From the NCBI GenBank assembly GCA_900768875.1, contig CAAGEP010000003.1, forward strand, positions 186,001-250,000: 64,000 nt of DNA. Reading direction: 5' to 3'. The notes beneath the pieces were generated by a model, which saw only the letters and a list, made by a program, of their open reading frames with translations, was not told where the DNA came from and did no database searches. Shown here one piece after another: positions 46,292 to 55,701 of the stretch (the stretch's first letter is position 1; every line of letters starts with the position of its first letter). The position numbers were made by a program, and so were the translations under genes. Source of the stretch: Alphaproteobacteria bacterium. GTDB taxonomy: Bacteria > Pseudomonadota > Alphaproteobacteria > CAAGCB01 > CAG-977.

Positions 46292-47008
46292 ATGGTCAAA
46301 TACAAGCGCGTTTTGTTGAAATTGTCGGGCGAAGGCTTGATGGGTGAAAAATCGTTCGGTTTGGACGAATCCAAGCTGTCCGAAATGGCGCGGGAAATCA
46401 AACAGGTGCATGATGCCGGCATTCAGCTGGCGGTTGTTATCGGCGGCGGAAACATTTTCCGCGGACTGAAAGGTGCGGCGGGCGGCATGGACAGAGTCAG
46501 CGCCGATCACATGGGCATGCTGGCGACGATCATCAATTCTTTGGCCATGCAGGATGCTTTACTGCGAATCGGAGTGCCGACACGCGTTGTTTCGGGTGTC
46601 GTGATGCCGACGATTTGCGAACCCTACATTCAGCCAAAAGCCAAAAGCCATTTGCAGAACGGTGATGTCATCATCTTTGCCGCAGGGACGGGCAATCCGT
46701 TTTTTACGACGGACACGGGCGCGGCTTTGCGCGCCGCCGAAATGGGCTGTGAAGCGATTTTCAAAGCCACACAGGTTGACGGCGTTTATTCCGCCGATCC
46801 GAAAAAAGATAAAAATGCTGTACGCTTTGAAAAAGTCAGCTATGATGAAGTGCTGGTAAAAAATTTGAAAGTGATGGACGCTTCGGCGATTGCTTTGGCG
46901 CGCGACAACAACATTTCGATTGTTGTGTTTTCCATGCACGAACAGGGCGCGCTGATGCGTGCCATGGCGGGGCAGGGCGCGTTTACGGAAATCACTTGCG
47001 ATAAATAA
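46292..47008 (+). CDS. pyrH: Uridylate kinase (238 aa)
   Basis: Converts UMP to UDP. The amino-acid-kinase-fold start YKRVLLKLSGEGLMG, IGGGNIFRG, DHMGMLATIINSLAMQDAL and KATQVDGVYSADPKKDKNA are typical of bacterial PyrH. Start at 46292 follows AAAGGGAAC; the longer frame runs into tsf. Hexameric enzymes of this family are allosterically controlled by GTP and UTP. Confidence 0.97.
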   Translation: MVKYKRVLLKLSGEGLMGEKSFGLDESKLSEMAREIKQVHDAGIQLAVVIGGGNIFRGLKGAAGGMDRVSADHMGMLATIINSLAMQDALLRIGVPTRVVSGVVMPTICEPYIQPKAKSHLQNGDVIIFAAGTGNPFFTTDTGAALRAAEMGCEAIFKATQVDGVYSADPKKDKNAVRFEKVSYDEVLVKNLKVMDASAIALARDNNISIVVFSMHEQGALMRAMAGQGAFTEITCDK

Positions 47009-47018
47009 GGATACTACG

Positions 47019-47591
47019 ATGGGAACTTTTGCAAACTATAACGAATTAAAGCAAGATACGCGCGTGCGTATGGAAAAAACGACGGAAGCTTTGAAAAAAG
47101 ACTTTTCGGGATTGCGCACGGGGCGTGCTTCGACGGCTTTGCTGGAAGGCATTACGGTTGAAGCCTACGGCGGCATGTCGCCGTTGAACCAAGTCGCCAA
47201 CATCAGCGTTCCCGAACCCAGAATGTTGACGGTGCAAGTGTGGGACCGTTCTTTGACAAAAGCGGTCGAAAAAGCAATCCGTTCGTCCGATTTGGGGCTG
47301 AATCCCGCTTCCGACGGACAGGTGATTCGCGTTCCCATTCCCGCTTTGACGGAAGAACGCCGTGTTGAATTGACCAAAGTCGCGGGCAAATACACCGAAC
47401 AGGCGCGCGTCGCCATTCGCAACATTCGCCGCGACGCGATGGACGCTGTCAAAAAAATGCAAAAAGACGGCGATATTTCCGAAGACGAACAGAAAAAATA
47501 CGAAACCGAAATTCAAAATATGACGGATGCCGCCGTCAAAGCCGTTGATGAAGCTTTGAAAATCAAAGAACAGGAAATCAAGCAGGTTTAA
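47019..47591 (+). CDS. frr: Ribosome recycling factor (190 aa)
   Basis: It splits post-termination ribosomes with EF-G. Hallmarks: KKDFSGLRTGRASTALLEGITVEAYG, LNQVANISVPEPRMLTVQVWDRS, NPASDGQVIRVPIPALTEERR and IRNIRRDAMDAVKKMQKDGDISEDE. A little longer than the E. coli protein because of a short C-terminal Lys/Glu tail. It starts 10 bases after pyrH, and its stop shares one base with the uppS start (TAATG). Confidence 0.98.
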   Translation: MGTFANYNELKQDTRVRMEKTTEALKKDFSGLRTGRASTALLEGITVEAYGGMSPLNQVANISVPEPRMLTVQVWDRSLTKAVEKAIRSSDLGLNPASDGQVIRVPIPALTEERRVELTKVAGKYTEQARVAIRNIRRDAMDAVKKMQKDGDISEDEQKKYETEIQNMTDAAVKAVDEALKIKEQEIKQV

Positions 47592-48307
47592 TGACGGATT
47601 CGGGGCGAATTCCGACGCATGTCGCCGTTATTATGGACGGCAACGGCCGTTGGGCGAAACAAAGAGGATTGTCGCGAACACAGGGGCATCGCGCGGGTGC
47701 AAAAGCGGTCGAAAGGCTGGCGGACGCGTGCCTTGCCGCGGGGGTGCGCTATGTGACTCTGTTTTGTTTTTCTTCGGAAAACTGGAACAGACCTCAATCC
47801 GAAATATCCGCTTTGTTTAAGCTGTTGGACGAGTATCTGCACAGAGAGCTCGTCCCGTTCCGCAAAAAGGGAATCAATGCCGTCTTTACGGGGCAAATCG
47901 ATCGTTTGCCCAAGGGGTTGCAGGAAACAATCCGCAGCTTTGAAGCGCAAAACATGCCGATTGAGCAGGAAAAAATGCGCTTGAATTTGGCAATCGGCTA
48001 TGGCGGACGCGAGGAAATCACCCAAGCCGCCCGCCGTTTGGCGCAACAGGTCAAAGCCGGCGTTTTGAACCCCGAAGACATTACGGACGAAACGGTTTCA
48101 AACGCGCTGTACCGTCCCGACATTCCCGATCCCGATTTGCTTATCCGCACCAGCGGAGAATTGCGAATCAGCAACTTTTTGTTATGGCAGCTGGCGTATA
48201 CGGAGCTGTATTTCACCGATACGCTGTGGCCCGATTTTTCCGCCGATGATGTACAGGCGGCTTTGACCGAATACGCCAAGCGTCAACGTCGCTTCGGCAA
48301 AGTGTAA
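47591..48307 (+). CDS. uppS: Undecaprenyl diphosphate synthase (238 aa)
   Basis: cis-Prenyltransferase that makes the C55 carrier lipid for cell-wall and polysaccharide synthesis. HVAVIMDGNGRWAKQRGL contains the diphosphate-binding Asp16; SSENWNRPQSE and LIRTSGELRISNFLLWQLAYTELYFTDTLWPDF are conserved. Normal length. It is directly coupled to frr. Confidence 0.97.
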   Translation: MTDSGRIPTHVAVIMDGNGRWAKQRGLSRTQGHRAGAKAVERLADACLAAGVRYVTLFCFSSENWNRPQSEISALFKLLDEYLHRELVPFRKKGINAVFTGQIDRLPKGLQETIRSFEAQNMPIEQEKMRLNLAIGYGGREEITQAARRLAQQVKAGVLNPEDITDETVSNALYRPDIPDPDLLIRTSGELRISNFLLWQLAYTELYFTDTLWPDFSADDVQAALTEYAKRQRRFGKV

Positions 48308-48322
48308 GAGGAGAGCTTTTTC

Positions 48323-49105
48323 ATGTTGAAACAACGAATTTTATCCGCTTTGGTGCTGTTGCCTTTGCCGATTTTGGCGCTTTGGTACGAATCGCCGTGG
48401 TTTGAATTGCTCTGCGCCGCCGTGCTGACCGTCATGGGGTGGGAATGGGAAAAGCTGGTGCTGAAACGCTTTACCGTTTTGGGCATGCTGATTTCCGTAA
48501 CAGGCGTTGCAAGCGTGTTTATGTTGGGTGATTTCCCCGAAGTCGCGTGGACGTTGCCCGCCGTGATGACAATCGCTTTGTACGTTGCCGTGAAAAAACA
48601 AAACACGGAACATCAAAAGCTGTTCGCGTTCGGCATGGCGTATTCGGTCTATCCGATGGTTGCTTTGACGTACATGCTTCAAAACTACGGCTTTGTCTGC
48701 ACGATTTGGCTGATTGGAACGGTGTGGGCGATGGATACGGGCGCGTACGTGTTCGGCAAGACTATCGGCGGTCCCAAGCTTTGCCCGAAAATCAGCCCCA
48801 AAAAGACGTGGGCGGGCTTAATCGGCGGTATGGCGACGGCGGCGGCGTGGGGCTTTGGCTGTGCCGCATTGGACAGTCTGCAGAACTATGCGTTTGTAAT
48901 GGTTGTTTCCGCCGTTTTGGCGGCGGTTTCGCAAGGCGGCGATTTGTTTGAATCGTGGATTAAACGCTATTTGGGCGTCAAGGATTCGGGCGACTTGATT
49001 CCGGGACACGGCGGTATTTTCGACCGCACGGACGCTTTGCTGGCGGTTACGCCGATTGTGGTTTTGATTTTGGCGTTCTTTCCCGAATTGGATTTTTGGG
49101 GGTAA
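48323..49105 (+). CDS. cdsA: Phosphatidate cytidylyltransferase (260 aa)
   Basis: Integral membrane enzyme making CDP-diacylglycerol for all phospholipids. About seven to eight helices, and the CdsA signature SQGGDLFESWIKRYLGVKDSGDLIPGHGGIFDRTDALL at about 197-233. Slightly shorter than E. coli CdsA. It lies 15 bases after uppS in the conserved envelope run. Confidence 0.95.
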   Translation: MLKQRILSALVLLPLPILALWYESPWFELLCAAVLTVMGWEWEKLVLKRFTVLGMLISVTGVASVFMLGDFPEVAWTLPAVMTIALYVAVKKQNTEHQKLFAFGMAYSVYPMVALTYMLQNYGFVCTIWLIGTVWAMDTGAYVFGKTIGGPKLCPKISPKKTWAGLIGGMATAAAWGFGCAALDSLQNYAFVMVVSAVLAAVSQGGDLFESWIKRYLGVKDSGDLIPGHGGIFDRTDALLAVTPIVVLILAFFPELDFWG

Positions 49106-49108
49106 GGT

Positions 49109-50263
49109 ATGAAGTCCGTTACGATTTTAGGCTCGACCGGTTCGATAGGCAAAAGCACCGTTGACATTATCCGCCGTCATCCCGACGATTACCGCGTTGT
49201 GGCGCTGACGGGCAACAAGAATATCGCTTTGCTGGCGGAACAGGCGAAACTGCTGAACGCCGAAGTCGCCGTTACCGCCGACAAAAACAACTATGCCGCT
49301 TTGAAAGACGCGTTAAGCGGATCGTCCGTCCGTGTCGAAGCGGGCGACGACGCGGTTAAAGCGGCGGCGGGTTTGGATGCCGATTGGACGATGTCGTCGA
49401 TTGTCGGCGCGGCGGGGCTGATTCCGACAATGGAAGCCGTCAAGCGCGGTAAAACGCTGGCTTTGGCAAACAAGGAAACGCTGGTTTGCGCGGGCGAAAT
49501 CGTGATGCGCGCGATAAAGGAAACAAAGACCGTTCTTGTCCCCGTCGATTCGGAACACAGCGCGATTTTCCAAACTTTGGAAGAACGTCACCGCGCCGCC
49601 GTCGACCGCATTTTACTGACGGCTTCGGGCGGTCCGTTCCGTGAAAAAGACACCGCTTTTATGGCGCAAGTCACGCCCGAACAGGCGGTTGCTCATCCGA
49701 ATTGGAGCATGGGGGCGAAGATTTCCGTCGATTCCGCGACGATGATGAACAAAGGCTTGGAAATTATCGAAGCTTATCATCTGTTCGGTTTCGGGACGGA
49801 CAGAATCGAAGTGCTGGTTCATCCTCAATCCATTGTTCACAGCGCGGTCGCTTATATTGACGGGTCTGTTTTGGCGCATTTGGGCATGCCCGACATGCGC
49901 ACGCCGATTGCGTACGCTCTGGCGTACCCCGATCGTATGGAATCGCCGACAAAGCCGCTTGATTTGACGGCGCTTTCGGGGTTGACGTTCAGTCATCCCG
50001 ACGAAGAGAAATTCCCCGCTTTGCGCGTTGCCAAGGCCGCTTTGAACAAAGGGCAGACGGCAACGGCTGTGATGAATGCGGCAAACGAAGTCGCGGTCGG
50101 GGCTTTCTTGAATCGCAAAATCGGATTTTTGGACATTGTCAAAACGGTCGAAGCGGTGCTGGACAAGATGTCTTTGCCCGCCGTTCGTACGATTGAAGAC
50201 GTGATTGCCGTCGACGCGCAGGCGCGCGAACAGGCGGCGGCGGTTATTCGTGAAAGGGCTTGA
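49109..50263 (+). CDS. dxr: 1-deoxy-D-xylulose 5-phosphate reductoisomerase (384 aa)
   Basis: Second enzyme of the MEP isoprenoid pathway. NADPH-binding ILGSTGSIGKSTVDIIRRHP at the start, LANKETLVCAGEI, PVDSEHSAIFQTLE (metal ligands Asp and Glu), LTASGGPFR and HPNWSMGAKISVDSATMMNKGLEIIEAYHLF. It supplies isoprenoid units to UppS encoded two genes upstream. The stop overlaps the region just before rseP. Confidence 0.98.
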   Translation: MKSVTILGSTGSIGKSTVDIIRRHPDDYRVVALTGNKNIALLAEQAKLLNAEVAVTADKNNYAALKDALSGSSVRVEAGDDAVKAAAGLDADWTMSSIVGAAGLIPTMEAVKRGKTLALANKETLVCAGEIVMRAIKETKTVLVPVDSEHSAIFQTLEERHRAAVDRILLTASGGPFREKDTAFMAQVTPEQAVAHPNWSMGAKISVDSATMMNKGLEIIEAYHLFGFGTDRIEVLVHPQSIVHSAVAYIDGSVLAHLGMPDMRTPIAYALAYPDRMESPTKPLDLTALSGLTFSHPDEEKFPALRVAKAALNKGQTATAVMNAANEVAVGAFLNRKIGFLDIVKTVEAVLDKMSLPAVRTIEDVIAVDAQAREQAAAVIRERA

Positions 50264-50265
50264 AA

Positions 50266-51348
50266 ATGACGGCTTTGCTGTATCCGATTTCTTTTTTGGT
50301 TGTGCTGTCACTGGTTGTGATTATTCACGAATTCGGACATTTTCAGGCGGCGCGTTCCTGCGGCGTCAAAGTCGACGAGTTTTCCGTCGGTTTCGGTAAA
50401 ACTTTGTGGTCGCGCACGGATAAAAAGGGGACTTTGTGGAAAGTGTGCCTGATTCCGTTGGGCGGCTATGTCAAAATGCTGGGCGACGCCGATGCGGCGG
50501 GGACGAAAGTCGATGAAAAAGTCAATACGCTGACGGACGAAGAAAAGAAATCTTCCATTGTTTGCCAGCCGTTGTGGAAAAAAGCGGTGATTGCTTTTGC
50601 CGGACCCGCGATGAACTATGTGTTCGCGATTGTGCTGTTGACGGGATTGCTGCGCGTGTACGGGCTTTTGACCGTCCCGCCCGTCGTGTCCGCCGTGTCC
50701 GCGGGGTCTGCCGCCGAAGCCGCCGGCGTTTTGCCGAACGACCGCTTTATCCGCATCAACGATTTGGAAATCAAGGAATTTCACGATATCCGCAGAGCCA
50801 TTGAACTGGACAACACGCTGAATATGGTTGTTTTGCGCGACGGCAAAGAGGTTGCGCTGACCGCGCGGCTGAAACGTGAAAACGGCGGTGCGGTTTTGGG
50901 CGTCCAGTCCGTTATGCAGCGTGAACATTTCAAAGATTTGAATTTGTGGGAAGCGTTTGAAACCGCTTTGAAAGACATTTGGGAAACGACGGTCGACACG
51001 ACGGCGGTTTTGAAGCGAATCCTTTTGCGGGAACGTTCCGCCGACGATTTGCGCGGTCCTTTGGGCATAGCGGAAGCGTCGGGCGATGCCGCGATGGGCG
51101 GAACGGTCAGTTTCTTGACGTTCTTGATTCAAGTGTCTGTCGGCATCGGCTTTTTGAATCTGCTGCCCGTGCCGATGCTGGACGGCGGGCATTTGCTGTT
51201 TTACGCAATCGAAGCGGTCATTCGCCGTCCTTTGCCCGAAAAAGCGGAAACGGTCGCGCTGAATATAGGCTTTTTACTACTCATCGGATTGTTGATTGTC
51301 ACTTCGTGGAATGATATTGTACGCATCATTTCGCGTTTGTTCGGGTAA
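50266..51348 (+). CDS. rseP: RIP metalloprotease RseP/RasP (360 aa)
   Basis: Site-2 type intramembrane zinc protease. HEFGH at residues 21-25 sits in the first membrane helix; one PDZ domain (about 120-200, VVSAVSAGSAAEAAGVLPNDRFIRIND) follows; the last helices contain NLLPVPMLDGGHLLFYAIE, which provides the third ligand. Only one PDZ is clear, in contrast to two in E. coli RseP. It cleaves anti-sigma factors and remnant signal peptides. The TTG at 50260 is an alternative start; ATG at 50266 is chosen. Confidence 0.96.
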   Translation: MTALLYPISFLVVLSLVVIIHEFGHFQAARSCGVKVDEFSVGFGKTLWSRTDKKGTLWKVCLIPLGGYVKMLGDADAAGTKVDEKVNTLTDEEKKSSIVCQPLWKKAVIAFAGPAMNYVFAIVLLTGLLRVYGLLTVPPVVSAVSAGSAAEAAGVLPNDRFIRINDLEIKEFHDIRRAIELDNTLNMVVLRDGKEVALTARLKRENGGAVLGVQSVMQREHFKDLNLWEAFETALKDIWETTVDTTAVLKRILLRERSADDLRGPLGIAEASGDAAMGGTVSFLTFLIQVSVGIGFLNLLPVPMLDGGHLLFYAIEAVIRRPLPEKAETVALNIGFLLLIGLLIVTSWNDIVRIISRLFG

Positions 51349-51359
51349 GGATTGAACAC

Positions 51360-53624
51360 TTGTTTCGCCGTTTTTCGCTGATTGTCGCTTTATGCTTTAC
51401 CGTTTCCCTTGCCAATGCGCAGGAAACGCCGAAAGTCGTGAATGAAATCGTCATTAACGGAACGATGCGAATCGAACCCGAAACGGTCTTGACTTATCTG
51501 ATGATTCGTCAGGGCGACATCGCCACGCCTGACAGATTGGACAAAGGACTAAAGTCTTTGTTTTCAACGGGATTGTTCGCGGATGTCAAATTATCCGAAA
51601 AAAACGGCGTGCTGACGGTTGATTTGGTTGAAAACCCGATTGTGAACAAAATCGCGTTCGAGGGAAACAAGAAAATCAAATCCGAACAGCTGAAAAACGA
51701 GCTAACCTTGCGTCCGCGTACGGTCTTTACGCGGGCGAAAGCGCGGGCGGACACGCAAAGAATCGTCGAACTTTACCGCCGTATGGGGCGATATTCCGCC
51801 GTTGTCGAACCGAAAATCATCGAACGTCCGCAAAACAGGCTGGACGTTGTTTTTGAAATCACGGAAGGCGAACCGACGTATATCCGCAAAATCGACTTTA
51901 TCGGCAACAACGCTTTCGATGCCGACGTGTTGGAAGAAGCCATGCTGTCCAAAGAAGCGCGCTGGTACCGCTGGTTTACATCGACGGACACTTACGATCC
52001 CGACAGATTTGCTTATGACGAAGAGCTTTTGCGCCGCTTTTACTTCAATCACGGCTATATCGATTTTGAAGTCGTGTCTTCGTCCGCCGAATTGTCGCCG
52101 AACCGCAAAGATTTTTACTTGACTCTGATGCTGTCCGAAGGGAAAAAATACAAAGTCGGCAAAATCGATATCACTTCGTCGCTGAAAGGGTTTAATCCCG
52201 AAACCGTGCGGACCGTTCCGACGTTCAAAACGGGCAAAACATTCAACCAAAGCAAAGTCGACGACAGCGTTCTGGCTTTGACAAATGCGGTCGGAGCGCA
52301 GGGCTTTCCGTTTGTGGACGTGGACTATAAGCTGAATAAACACGACGATGCGACGGTGGATGTGGTGTTTGATGTCAAAGAAGGTCAGCATCTGTTCATC
52401 GACCGTATCGACATTCGCGGCAACAACCGTACGCAAGACCGCGTTATCCGCCGTGAATTCCGCTTTTCGGAAGGCGATGCTTACAGTCCCGCCAAAATCC
52501 GCCGCACCAGACAGCGCATTGAAAACTTGAATTATTTTGAAAAGGTTGATGTCAATATCGAACCGTCCGAAGACGCGCCCGACAAAGCGACTTTGCGCGC
52601 CGATGTGACGGAAAAATCGACGGGCGCGCTGAAGCTGGGTGTCGGCTGGTCGTCTTATGACGGTCCGTTGGCGGAAGTGTCCGTGCAGGAACGTAATTTC
52701 TTGGGGACGGGGCGTGTTGTCGGTGCGTCGGCAAGCGTCGCGGAACAAAAAACGCTGTTTGACATCAGCTTTGTCGAACCGTGGTTTTTGGACAGGGAGC
52801 TGTCGTGGGGCGTCGATTTGTTCTATTTGACGCGGAACTACAAAGACACCAGTTCGTATAATTCGGAAATGGCGGGCTTTTCCAATTCGTTCGGCTGGAA
52901 GTATACCGAAGAACTATCCCATAGTGTCAAATACACCTTGCGCAACGACAAAATTTTCGACATCAGCGACGGAGCGTCCCGCTATGTGCGCGAACAGGAA
53001 GGAACGACGCTGACATCAATGGTTTCGCAAACACTGTTTTGGGACTATTTGGACAACCGCTACAATCCGACGGACGGGTGGTATTTGTCGTTGTCCAACG
53101 ATTTGGCGGGACTGGGCGGCGACAACCGTTATTTGCGTTCCGATTACAGTTTCGGCACTTATACGCCGCTGTCCGACAAATGGGTGTTGGGGTTAAGCAC
53201 AACGGGCGGTTATATTTTCGGATTCGGACAAGACGTGCGCTTGAACAACCGCTATTTTCTGGGCGGAGGGAACTTGCGCGGCTTTGAAACGGGCGGCGTT
53301 ACGGCGCGCGCCAAGCAAGGGAACGATTCTTTGGGCGGCAACTGGCAGCTGACGGCCAGCGCTCAGCTGATGTTTCCGTTGGGATTGCCCAGCGAATTCG
53401 GGATGAAAGGCAAGATTTTCACCGATTGGGGTGTAACGGGGAAACCCAGCGGATTTAATGAATCTGAAATGTGGTATTCTTCAAAATTGCGTGGTAGTAT
53501 AGGTATCGGTTTTGTGTGGTCGTCGCCTTTGGGGCCGATTAACATCGACTATGCGATTCCGGTGCGGAAAGAAAGCTTTGACCAAACGGAGTATTTCCGT
53601 TTGAACTTTGGAACAGGATTTTAA
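51360..53624 (+). CDS. bamA: Outer-membrane assembly factor BamA (754 aa)
   Basis: TTG start at 51360 with AAGG upstream and a signal peptide FRRFSLIVALCFTVSLANAQ. Five POTRA domains cover about 25-420 (each with an x-G-x-x-F/R-pattern such as IRKIDFIGNNAFDAD and IDRIDIRGNNRTQDRVIRREF). The 16-strand barrel follows, with the conserved VRG-like LRGFETGG loop and the terminal Phe (RLNFGTGF) as assembly signal. It inserts outer-membrane proteins. The start codon being TTG may limit expression. Confidence 0.97.
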   Translation: MFRRFSLIVALCFTVSLANAQETPKVVNEIVINGTMRIEPETVLTYLMIRQGDIATPDRLDKGLKSLFSTGLFADVKLSEKNGVLTVDLVENPIVNKIAFEGNKKIKSEQLKNELTLRPRTVFTRAKARADTQRIVELYRRMGRYSAVVEPKIIERPQNRLDVVFEITEGEPTYIRKIDFIGNNAFDADVLEEAMLSKEARWYRWFTSTDTYDPDRFAYDEELLRRFYFNHGYIDFEVVSSSAELSPNRKDFYLTLMLSEGKKYKVGKIDITSSLKGFNPETVRTVPTFKTGKTFNQSKVDDSVLALTNAVGAQGFPFVDVDYKLNKHDDATVDVVFDVKEGQHLFIDRIDIRGNNRTQDRVIRREFRFSEGDAYSPAKIRRTRQRIENLNYFEKVDVNIEPSEDAPDKATLRADVTEKSTGALKLGVGWSSYDGPLAEVSVQERNFLGTGRVVGASASVAEQKTLFDISFVEPWFLDRELSWGVDLFYLTRNYKDTSSYNSEMAGFSNSFGWKYTEELSHSVKYTLRNDKIFDISDGASRYVREQEGTTLTSMVSQTLFWDYLDNRYNPTDGWYLSLSNDLAGLGGDNRYLRSDYSFGTYTPLSDKWVLGLSTTGGYIFGFGQDVRLNNRYFLGGGNLRGFETGGVTARAKQGNDSLGGNWQLTASAQLMFPLGLPSEFGMKGKIFTDWGVTGKPSGFNESEMWYSSKLRGSIGIGFVWSSPLGPINIDYAIPVRKESFDQTEYFRLNFGTGF

Positions 53625-53627
53625 AAG

Positions 53628-54188
53628 ATGAAAAAAGAACTTTTACTGGTGATGACGGGCGTTTTGCTGACGACTTCCGTTCGTGCTTCCGAAACAAAAA
53701 TCGGCTTTATCAACGATGCCGCTTTGGCGCAGCAGTCGACGGCTTTGCAGGGATTGCAGCTGCAGCGTGACAAAACGGTTGCTTTGCTGAAGGCGCAGGT
53801 TGAAAAAGAGGCTCAAGCCATCATTAACCGCAAAAAAGAATTGGCGGAACAGGAAAAGGATTTGTCCAAAGCCGAACTGGGAATAAAACTGGATTCCATT
53901 GACAAGGCCGAACGCGAATTGCAGGAAAAAGCGCAAAAAGCGGGACAGGAACTGCAGGAAGAATTCGCAAATGCCCTGATTTCTTTCAAAGAAAAAGCGG
54001 TTAATCCCGTTGTCAAGGAATTGGCAAAAGAAAAAGGATTTGATGCGATTGTTGATGCCCGCATTGCGTTTTACTTTGACGACGATTTGGACATGACAAA
54101 ACAGGCGATTGAACGCGTCAACAAAAAAATGCCTAAAATCGACATCAAAAAAGTTTCGCTCGAACCCGCGAAAAAAGCCAAAAAATAA
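53628..54188 (+). CDS. skp: Periplasmic chaperone Skp/OmpH (186 aa)
   Basis: Signal peptide MKKELLLVMTGVLLTTSVRA, then KIGFINDAALAQQSTALQGLQLQ, a long charged coiled coil (about 45-125), and the C-terminal return strand FDAIVDARIAFYFDDDLDMTKQAIERVNKKM. It binds unfolded outer-membrane proteins and hands them to BamA, encoded 3 bases upstream. The C-terminal basic tail is slightly longer than usual. Confidence 0.93.
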   Translation: MKKELLLVMTGVLLTTSVRASETKIGFINDAALAQQSTALQGLQLQRDKTVALLKAQVEKEAQAIINRKKELAEQEKDLSKAELGIKLDSIDKAERELQEKAQKAGQELQEEFANALISFKEKAVNPVVKELAKEKGFDAIVDARIAFYFDDDLDMTKQAIERVNKKMPKIDIKKVSLEPAKKAKK

Positions 54189-54210
54189 TCAACAAGCAAA
54201 GGATACACCA

Positions 54211-55227
54211 ATGCCCGACAGTCGTTTTTTTAAAAAGGCGGGACCTTTTACTTTACAGCAGTTGGCTGAAATCACGCAGACCGAAATCGGACCTCATTCC
54301 GACGCGGGTGCGGTTTATGAAAACGTCGGCTCTTTGCAGGACGGAACGGACAAAGACGTCAGCTTTTTGCTGAGCAAAAAATACGTCGCCGATTTGGAAA
54401 AAACCAAAGCGGGCGTGTGTATCGTTTCCGCCGAATTCGTTGACAAGGTCCCCGAAACTTCCGCGGTTTTGATTGCTCGGGAGCCGTATCGTTCTTACGG
54501 GCTTGCCGCGGCGGCGTTCTATCCGAACGAAAAATCGGAAACGACCGTTGTTCATCCGCGCGCCGTTGTGGCGGAAACTGCCGAAATCGGCGAAGGAACG
54601 CGTATCGATGCGGGGGCGGTTGTCGGTGAAAACGTCAAAATCGGCAAAAACGGGCATATCTTCCCGAACGCCGTCATCGGCGACAATGTGATTTTGGGCG
54701 ACGACTGCATTGTCGGCGCAAACGCGTCCGTTCAATACACGATTGCCGGCAACAAAGTCTACATTTATCCGGGGGCGAGAATCGGACAGGACGGTTTCGG
54801 ATTCTTTATGAGCCCGAAGGGACACACCAAAATTCCCCAGTTGGGGCGCGTGATTATCGGCAACGATGTCGAAATCGGGGCGAATACATGCCTTGACCGC
54901 GGAGCTTTGGGCGATACGGTTATCGGCGACGGATCGCGTCTGGATAACTTGATTCAATTCGGACACAACGTCCAAACGGGCAAATGCTGTGTCATCGTTT
55001 CCCAAGTCGGCGTCGCCGGCAGTACCAAAATGGGGGACTTTGTCGTTTTGGCGGGGCAAGCAGGGGTTGCGGGGCACTTGAATATCGGCAGCGGGGCGCA
55101 AATCGCGGCTCAATCCGGTATTTTGCGCGATGTCGAACCGATGGAACATTTGATGGGGACTCCCGCCGTTCCGTTGAAAGAATATATGCGCCAAGTCGCC
55201 ACTTTGAAAAAACTGATTAAACGTTAA
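54211..55227 (+). CDS. lpxD: UDP-3-O-acyl-glucosamine N-acyltransferase LpxD (338 aa)
   Basis: Third step of lipid A synthesis. An N-terminal uridine-binding domain (about 1-100) and a left-handed beta-helix of hexapeptide repeats (IGEGTRIDAGAVVGENVKIGKNG...) with the catalytic His in DNLIQFGHNVQTGKCCVIVSQ. The ATG at 54211 follows AAAGGATA; an upstream in-frame start would be inside skp. Standard length. Confidence 0.97.
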   Translation: MPDSRFFKKAGPFTLQQLAEITQTEIGPHSDAGAVYENVGSLQDGTDKDVSFLLSKKYVADLEKTKAGVCIVSAEFVDKVPETSAVLIAREPYRSYGLAAAAFYPNEKSETTVVHPRAVVAETAEIGEGTRIDAGAVVGENVKIGKNGHIFPNAVIGDNVILGDDCIVGANASVQYTIAGNKVYIYPGARIGQDGFGFFMSPKGHTKIPQLGRVIIGNDVEIGANTCLDRGALGDTVIGDGSRLDNLIQFGHNVQTGKCCVIVSQVGVAGSTKMGDFVVLAGQAGVAGHLNIGSGAQIAAQSGILRDVEPMEHLMGTPAVPLKEYMRQVATLKKLIKR

Positions 55228-55239
55228 GGAGTGTTTTCC

Positions 55240-55698
55240 GTGGAAAAAGAAGTTATCAGACAAATCGGAATCAACGAAATTTTGAAAATGATTCCCCACC
55301 GCTATCCGTTTTTGCTGGTGGACAGGGTTGATATTATCGAACCGAACGAAGAAGCCGTCGGTCTGAAGAATATTACGATGAACGAACCGCAATTTACGGG
55401 GCATTTTCCCGAAAATCCCGTGATGCCGGGCGTTTTGATTATTGAAGCGATGGCGCAGACCGCCGCCGTGACCGTGATGAGCAATCAGGAAGAAGGACAC
55501 AAGAAAAGCGTTTTCTTTATGAGCGTCGAAAATGCCAAGTTCCGCAAGCCCGTTCTGCCCGGTCATCAGCTGAAAATGCATGTCGTCAAGGAACAGGAAC
55601 GCCGCAACGTTTACCGTTTCCGCGGCGAAGCGACGGTTGACGGTGTTCTGCACGCCGAAGCCGTCTTTACCGCCATGATTTTTGAAGAAAAGAAATAA
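55240..55698 (+). CDS. fabZ: 3-hydroxyacyl-ACP dehydratase FabZ (152 aa)
   Basis: GTG start at 55240 with AAGGAG 8 bases away; a GTG at 55231 overlaps that ribosome-binding site and is rejected. Hot-dog fold with PHRYPFLLVDRV and catalytic His and Glu in FTGHFPENPVMPGVLIIEAMAQ. It dehydrates hydroxyacyl-ACP and competes with LpxA and LpxD for hydroxyacyl-ACP, so its position between lpxD and lpxA balances fatty acid and lipid A production. Confidence 0.97.
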   Translation: MEKEVIRQIGINEILKMIPHRYPFLLVDRVDIIEPNEEAVGLKNITMNEPQFTGHFPENPVMPGVLIIEAMAQTAAVTVMSNQEEGHKKSVFFMSVENAKFRKPVLPGHQLKMHVVKEQERRNVYRFRGEATVDGVLHAEAVFTAMIFEEKK

Positions 55699-55701
55699 CC
55701 C